Assembly: GCA_032690845.1 (NCBI GenBank)
Contig: CM064426.1
Span: 46,206,508 to 46,270,507, forward strand
Length of the DNA stretch: 64,000 nt
Source: Eleusine coracana subsp. coracana
Taxonomy: Eukaryota > Streptophyta > Magnoliopsida > Poales > Poaceae
Reading direction: 5' to 3'
This document shows, piece after piece, positions 57,001-64,000 of this stretch (position 1 is its first letter; each line of letters opens with the position of its first letter). The notes beneath the pieces are model-generated. The model saw only the letters and a list, made by a program, of their open reading frames with translations. It was not told the origin of the DNA and searched no databases. The translations under genes were made by a program, and so were the position numbers.

Positions 57001-60000
57001 CGGAGTGTTCGACCATGGTTCATCTTAACGGATGGTTTGAGCAAGGTTCATCGTAATGGAGTGTTCAAGTGCGGTTCATATTAATGGAGTGGTTCAAGCC
57101 TAGTTTATCTTAACAAAGTGGATTAAGCATGCGATAATGCAATCAAAGTGTGCTTGTTCTTGTTCTTTCATGTCTTACTTAGTTGTTCAAACTTGTTTCA
57201 TCATGACCAAGTGGTTTGGCTTGGTTCATCTTAACGGAGTGGTTCGAGGATGCTTCATCTTAACGGGGTGGTTAGATCTTGGTTTATCTTAACAAAGTGG
57301 TTCGAGCTTGGTTTATCTTAATGGAGTGGTTTGTGCTTGGTTTGTCTTAATGAGTGGCTCGAGCGTGGTTTATCATGACAGAGTGTTCGAGCGTGGTTCA
57401 TCTCAACGGAGCAGGTTGGGCATGGTTTATTATAATGATGTTTTCGAGCGTGGTTCATTTTAATGCAGTGGTTCAAGCCTGGTTCATCTTAACGAAGTGG
57501 ATCAAAGCATGCTACAACACAATCAAAGTGTGTTTGTTCGTGCTCCTTCATGTCTTAATTAGTTGTTCAAACTTGGTTCATCATCACAAAGTGGTTCGAG
57601 CTTGGTTCATCTTAACGGAGTGGTTCGAGCTTGGTTGATCTTAACCTAGTGGTTCGAGCTTCGTTCATCTTAACAGACTGGTTCAATCTTGTTTCATATT
57701 AATGGAGTAGTTCAACCTTTGTTCATCCAAACTAAATGGTTCAAGTTTGGTTCATCTTAATGGTGTGGTTCAAACTTGATTCATCTTAATGGTCTGGTTG
57801 GAGCTAGGTTCGTCTTAATGGAATAGTTCGAGACTGGTTCATCTTAACTATGTTGTTTGAGTATGCTACAACGCAATCAAAGTGTATTTGTTTATGTCTT
57901 ATGAAGAGGTTCAAACTTGGTTCATATTAACGAAGTGGTTCAAAATGGTTCATCCTAACGTAGTCATTCGAGGTTGGTTCAACATAGTGGTGCGGTTCAA
58001 ACTTGGCTCATCTTAACAGAGTGGTTCGAGGCCAATTCATGTTAACGGAGTGGATCGAGCTTGGTTCATCATAATGGTGTGGTTCAAACTTGGTTCATCC
58101 TAACGAAGTGGTTCAAGCCTGGTTCATCTTAACGGAGTGGATCAAGCATGCTACAATGCAATTAAAGTGTGTTTGTTCATGTTCCTTCATGTCTTACTTA
58201 GTTTTTTAAACTTGGTTCATCTTGACAAAGTGGTTTGATCTTTATTCATCTTAACAAAGTATTTCGAGCTTGGTTCATCTTAACGGATTAGTTCGAGCTT
58301 GGTTCATCTTAACAAAGTGGTTTGATCTTGATTTATCTTAATGGCATAATTTAAGCTTGGTTCATATTAATGGAGTGGTTGGAGTGTGGTTCATTGTAAC
58401 AGACTGTATGAGCATGGTTCATCTTAATGGAGTGGTTCAAGCATGGTTCCTCGCAACGGAGTGTTTGAGTGTGGTTCATCTTAATGGAGCGGTTCAAGCC
58501 TGGTTCATCTTAACAGAGTGGATTAAGTATGGGACAATGCAATCAAAGTGTGCTTGTTCTTGTTCCTTCACATCTTACTTAGTTGTTCAAACTTGGTTTA
58601 TCATGACAAAGTGGTTTGAGCTTGGTTCATCATAACGGAGTGGTTCAAAGTTGCTTCATCTTAACGGGGTGGTTCGATTTTGGTTCATCTTAACAAAGTG
58701 GTTCGAGCTTGGTGTATCTTAATGGAGTGGTTTGTGCTTGGTTTGTCTTAATGAGTGGCTCGAGCGTGGTTTATCATGACAGAGTGTTCGAGCGTGGTTC
58801 ATCTCAACGGAGCAGGTTGGGCATGGTTTATTATAATGATGTTTTCGAGCGTGGTTCATTTTAATGCAGTGGTTCAAGCCTGGTTCATCTTAACGAAGTG
58901 GATCAAAGCATGCTACAACACAATCAAAGTGTGTTTGTTCGTGCTCCTTCATGTCTTAATTAGTTGTTCAAACTTGGTTCATCATCACAAAGTGGTTCGA
59001 GCTTGGTTCATCTTAACGGAGTGGTTCGAGCTTGGTTGATCTTAACCTAGTGGTTCGAGCTTCGTTCATCTTAACAGACTGGTTCAATCTTGTTTCATAT
59101 TAATGGAGTAGTTCAACCTTTGTTCATCCAAACTAAATGGTTCAAGTTTGGTTCATCTTAATGGTGTGGTTCAAACTTGATTCATCTTAATGGTCTGGTT
59201 GGAGCTAGGTTCGTCTTAATGGAATAGTTCGAGACTGGTTCATCTTAACTATGTTGTTTGAGTATGCTACAACGCAATCAAAGTGTATTTGTTTATGTCT
59301 TATGAAGAGGTTCAAACTTGGTTCATATTAACGAAGTGGTTCAAAATGGTTCATCCTAACGTAGTCATTCGAGGTTGGTTCAACATAGTGGTGCGGTTCA
59401 AACTTGGCTCATCTTAACAGAGTGGTTCGAGGCCAATTCATGTTAACGGAGTGGATCGAGCTTGGTTCATCATAATGGTGTGGTTCAAACTTGGTTCATC
59501 CTAACGAAGTGGTTCAAGCCTGGTTCATCTTAACGGAGTGGATCAAGCATGCTACAATGCAATTAAAGTGTGTTTGTTCATGTTCCTTCATGTCTTACTT
59601 AGTTTTTTAAACTTGGTTCATCTTGACAAAGTGGTTTGATCTTTATTCATCTTAACAAAGTATTTCGAGCTTGGTTCATCTTAACGGATTAGTTCGAGCT
59701 TGGTTCATCTTAACAAAGTGGTTTGATCTTGATTTATCTTAATGGCATAATTTAAGCTTGGTTCATATTAATGGAGTGGTTGGAGTGTGGTTCATTGTAA
59801 CAGACTGTATGAGCATGGTTCATCTTAATGGAGTGGTTCAAGCATGGTTCCTCGCAACGGAGTGTTTGAGTGTGGTTCATCTTAATGGAGCGGTTCAAGC
59901 CTGGTTCATCTTAACAGAGTGGATTAAGTATGGGACAATGCAATCAAAGTGTGCTTGTTCTTGTTCCTTCACATCTTACTTAGTTGTTCAAACTTGGTTT

Positions 60001-63000
60001 ATCATGACAAAGTGGTTTGAGCTTGGTTCATCATAACGGAGTGGTTCAAAGTTGCTTCATCTTAACGGGGTGGTTCGATTTTGGTTCATCTTAACAAAGT
60101 GGTTCGAGCTTGGTGTATCTTAATGGAGTGGTTTGTGCTTGGTTTGTCTTAATGAGTGGCTCGAGCGTGGTTTATCATGACAGAGTGTTCGAGCGTGGTT
60201 CATCTCAACGGAGCAGGTTGGGCATGGTTTATTATAATGATGTTTTCGAGCGTGGTTCATTTTAATGCAGTGGTTCAAGCCTGGTTCATCTTAACGAAGT
60301 GGATCAAAGCATGCTACAACACAATCAAAGTGTGTTTGTTCGTGCTCCTTCATGTCTTAATTAGTTGTTCAAACTTGGTTCATCATCACAAAGTGGTTCG
60401 AGCTTGGTTCATCTTAACGGAGTGGTTCGAGCTTGGTTGATCTTAACCTAGTGGTTCGAGCTTCGTTCATCTTAACAGACTGGTTCAATCTTGTTTCATA
60501 TTAATGGAGTAGTTCAACCTTTGTTCATCCAAACTAAATGGTTCAAGTTTGGTTCATCTTAATGGTGTGGTTCAAACTTGATTCATCTTAATGGTCTGGT
60601 TGGAGCTAGGTTCGTCTTAATGGAATAGTTCGAGACTGGTTCATCTTAACTATGTTGTTTGAGTATGCTACAACGCAATCAAAGTGTATTTGTTTATGTC
60701 TTATGAAGAGGTTCAAACTTGGTTCATATTAACGAAGTGGTTCAAAATGGTTCATCCTAACGTAGTCATTCGAGGTTGGTTCAACATAGTGGTGCGGTTC
60801 AAACTTGGCTCATCTTAACAGAGTGGTTCGAGGCCAATTCATGTTAACGGAGTGGATCGAGCTTGGTTCATCATAATGGTGTGGTTCAAACTTGGTTCAT
60901 CCTAACGAAGTGGTTCAAGCCTGGTTCATCTTAACGGAGTGGATCAAGCATGCTACAATGCAATTAAAGTGTGTTTGTTCATGTTCCTTCATGTCTTACT
61001 TAGTTTTTTAAACTTGGTTCATCTTGACAAAGTGGTTTGATCTTTATTCATCTTAACAAAGTATTTCGAGCTTGGTTCATCTTAACGGATTAGTTCGAGC
61101 TTGGTTCATCTTAACAAAGTGGTTTGATCTTGATTTATCTTAATGGCATAATTTAAGCTTGGTTCATATTAATGGAGTGGTTGGAGTGTGGTTCATTGTA
61201 ACAGACTGTATGAGCATGGTTCATCTTAATGGAGTGGTTCAAGCATGGTTCCTCGCAACGGAGTGTTTGAGTGTGGTTCATCTTAATGGAGCGGTTCAAG
61301 CCTGGTTCATCTTAACAGAGTGGATTAAGTATGGGACAATGCAATCAAAGTGTGCTTGTTCTTGTTCCTTCACATCTTACTTAGTTGTTCAAACTTGGTT
61401 TATCATGACAAAGTGGTTTGAGCTTGGTTCATCATAACGGAGTGGTTCAAAGTTGCTTCATCTTAACGGGGTGGTTCGATTTTGGTTCATCTTAACAAAG
61501 TGGTTCGAGCTTGGTGTATCTTACTCGAGTGGTTCGAGCTTGGTTCGTCTTAATCAAGTGGTTCGAGTGTAGTTCATCATGATGGAGCGTTCGAGTGTGG
61601 TTCATCTCAACGGAGTGGGTTGAGCATGGTTTCTTGTAACGGTGTTTTCGAGCGTGGTTCATTTTAATGGAGTGGTTTAAGCCTGGTTCATCTTAACAAA
61701 GTGGATCAAGCATGCTACAACACAATCAAAGTGTGTTTGTTCATGCTCCTTCATGTCTTAATTAGTTGTTCAATCTTGGTTCATCATGACAAAGTGGTTC
61801 GAGCTAGGTTCATCTCAACGAAGTGGTTTGAGCTTGGTTGACCTTAATGGAGTGGTTCGAGCTTGGCTCATCTTAGAGGAGTGGTTCGAGCTTTGTTCAT
61901 CCAAACGTAATGGTTAGAGTTCGGTTCATCTTAATGGTGTGGTTCAAACTTGGTTCATCTTAATGGTCTGGTTGGAGATATGTTCGTCTTAGCGGAGTAG
62001 TTGGAGACTGGTTCATTTTAACTAAGTTGTTTGAGCATGCTACAATGCAATCAAAGTGTGTTTGTTTATTTTCCATCGTGTCTTATCTAGTGGTTCAAAC
62101 TTGGTTAATCTTAACAAAGTGGTTCAAGTTTGGTTCATCTTTACGTAGTCGTTTGAGCTTGGTTCAACTTAACAGAGTTGTTCAAGCTTGGTTCATCTTA
62201 ATTATGTGGTTCAAACTTGGTTCATCTTAATAGAATGGTTCGAGGCTTGTTCATCTTAACGGAGTGGATCAAGGAAGCTACAATACAATCAAAGTGTATT
62301 TATCTGTGTTCCCTCACGTCTTGCATAGTTGTTCAGACTTGGTTCATCTTAACGGAGTGGCTCCAGGTTACTTCATCTTAATTCGGCAGTTCAAGCTTGG
62401 TTCATCTTAACAAAGTGGTTCGGGCTTGGTTTATTTTAGTGGAGTGGTTCATGTATGGTTCATCTTAACGGAGTGGTTCAGGCATGGTTAACGGAGTGTT
62501 CGAGCAAGGTTTATCTTAACAGAGCGTTCAAATGGTTTCTCCTAATGGAATGGTTCAAGCCTGGTTCATCTTAGTGTGCTTGTTATTGTACCTTCACATC
62601 TTACTTAGTTGTTGAAACATGGCTCATCGTGACAAAGTGGTTTGAGCTTGGTTCATCTTAACGGAGTGGTTCAAGGATGCTTCATCTTAATGAGGTGGTT
62701 CGATCTTGGTTCATATTAACAGAGTGGTTGGAGCGTGGTTCATCATAATAGACTGTTCGAGCATGGTTCATCTTAATAGAGTGGTTCGAGCATGGTTCAT
62801 CATAACGGAGTGTTCGAGTGTGGTTCATCTTAATGGAGCGATTCAAGCCTGGTTCATCTTAACAGAGTGGATTAAGCGTGCGACAATGCAATCAATGTGT
62901 GCTTGTTCTTATTCCTTCATGTCTTACTTAGTTGTTCAAACTTGGTTTATCATGACAAAGTGGCTTGATCTTGGTTCATCAAAAGAGAGTGGTTTGAGGT

Positions 63001-64000
63001 TGCTTCATATAACGGGGTGGTTCGATCTTGGTTCATCCTAACAAAGTGGTTCGAGCTTGGTGTATCTTAATTGAGTGGTTCGAGCTTGGTTCGTCTTAAT
63101 TGAGTGGTTCGAGCGTCATTCATCATGACAGAGTGTTCGAGCATGGTTCATCTCAACGGAGTGTGTTGAGCATGGTTTATTGTAACAGAGTTTTCGAGCG
63201 TGGTTCATCTTAATGGAGTGGTTCAAGCCTAGTTCATTTTCACAAAATGGATGAAGCATGCTACAACGCAATCAAAGTGTGTTTGTTCGTGCTCCTTCAT
63301 GTCTTAATTAGATGATAAAGTAGTTCGAGCTTGGTTCATCTTAATGGGGTGGATCGAGCTTGGTTGATCTTAGCAGAGTGGTTCGAGCTTCATTTATCTT
63401 AACAGAGTGGTTCAAGCTTGGCTCATCTTAGAGGAGTGGTTCAAGGTTTGTTCATCCAGACAAAATGGCAAGAGTTCGGTTCATCTTAATGGTGTGGTTC
63501 AAACTTGGTTCATCTTAATGGTCTAGTTGGAGCTATGTTCGTCTTAACTAAGGTGTTTGAGCATGCTACAATGCAATCAAAGTGTGTTTGTTTATTTTCC
63601 TTCACGTCTTATCTAATGGTTCAAACTTGGTTCATCTTAACAAAGTGGTTCAAGTTTGGTTTATCCAAACGTAGGCGTTCGAGCTTGATTCATCTTAATG
63701 GTGCGGTTCAATCCTGGTTCATTTTAATAGAGTGGTTCGAGGCTTGTTCATCTTAACGGAGTGTATCAAGCAAGCTACAATGCAATCAAAGTGTGTTTGT
63801 TTGTGTTTCTTTATGTCTTACATAGTGGTTGAAACTTGGTTCATCTTAACGGAGTGGATCGAGGTTGCTTCATCTTAACGGGGTAGTTCGGGCTTGGTTC
63901 ATCTTAACAAAGTGGTTCGGGCTTGGTTTATCTTAGCGGAGTGGTTCAAGTATGGTTCATCTTATCAGAGTGGTTCAGGCGTGGTTCATCATAATGGAGT
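54008..64000. repeat. 29-bp minisatellite array with periodic spacer (>=10 kb)
   Basis: The basic unit is about 29 bases, of form GGTTCATCTTAACGGAGTGG plus TTCGAGCTT, repeated with 10-25% variation, always in the same orientation. Every ~240-410 bases the pattern is broken by a conserved block of about 70 bases built around GCATGCTACAATGCAATCAA and AGTGTGTTTGTT...CCTTCA.GTCTTA. The array begins at the end of the gag remnant and continues past the window edge. Short plus-strand frames inside (VHLNGVVQAWFILTEW type) are a by-product of the unit and not genes. Confidence 0.95.
57314..61516. repeat. Three apparently identical 1401-bp higher-order units
   Basis: Copies 57314-58714, 58715-60115 and 60116-61516 repeat at exactly 1401 bases; I saw no difference in the stretches compared, and frames inside translate identically. 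The match fails at 57313 on the left and at 61524 on the right. Surrounding array units differ from each other by many bases, so this triplication is far younger than the array, or is an assembly artefact. Confidence 0.92.

Noticed and set aside
54023..63756. Many 60-110 codon plus-strand ORFs with VHLNGV/AWFILTEW repeats
   Set aside because: They arise from the 29-base unit read through successive frames and stop at a recurring TAA in the same motif (GSS then stop). Identical ones recur at exactly 1401 bases. No start context, no domain and no conservation beyond the DNA repeat.
54008..64000. CRISPR-like array (repeat-spacer)
   Set aside because: The repeats are degenerate, the 'spacers' are themselves repeats, and the context is plant nuclear DNA without cas genes.

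Overview
This is a stretch of grass (Poaceae-like) nuclear DNA made up almost entirely of transposable elements, plus one large tandem-repeat array. One host gene is convincingly intact: a two-exon rbcS (Rubisco small subunit, 48337-48943, + strand). Its transit peptide, single intron after the conserved CMQ tripeptide and GC-rich codon use fit a monocot nuclear rbcS. I cannot name the species.

Layout. (1) 1-~3480: the 3' part of a Copia element, with integrase C-terminus, RT and RNase H, then a polypurine tract and the 3' LTR. (2) 4061-7300: small elements, namely a TIR element with an internal 157-bp duplication, a possible Helitron 3' end, a 162-bp Stowaway MITE and short tandem duplications. 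(3) 7659-18420: a complete but decayed Ty3/Gypsy element of the Tat/RIRE2 type, with 396/397-bp LTRs, TSD AGAGA, two RNase H domains and a long antisense gene with its own TATA-like box. By hand count its LTRs differ at about 10% of positions. (4) 19173-25056: a possible Helitron 5' end, a 5'-truncated RTE-type LINE with a (TTG)n tail on the minus strand, and a 1014-bp CACTA element (TSD AAA). (5) 25567-29356: a minus-strand Copia element (TSD TGGAT) that has lost RT and RNase H. It is followed by a PIF/Harbinger-like MITE (TSD TAA) and a tRNA-derived SINE.

(6) 30581-47643: a nested block. A small non-autonomous CACTA element (TSD CAA) was split by a 16-kb Copia element of SIRE/Maximus type (31159-47401). 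The Copia RT region is replaced by a 7-kb minus-strand Gypsy segment (36582-43581). That segment is circularly permuted: it carries one LTR in its interior and starts and ends in the same 120-bp piece of pol. This suggests integration of a one-LTR circle or a template-switch product. (7) 47644-49345: the rbcS locus, whose start codon lies only about 0.7 kb from the CACTA end. (8) 51646-54007: LTR, primer-binding site and gag of a decayed Gypsy element with an Athila-like gag. (9) 54008-64000, running off the window: a roughly 10-kb array of a 29-bp degenerate minisatellite. It is interrupted every ~240-410 bp by a conserved spacer and contains three apparently identical 1401-bp higher-order units (57314-61516).

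Nearly all protein-coding sequence here is broken retroelement gag/pol. All coordinates, repeat boundaries and mismatch counts were read by eye and not computed.
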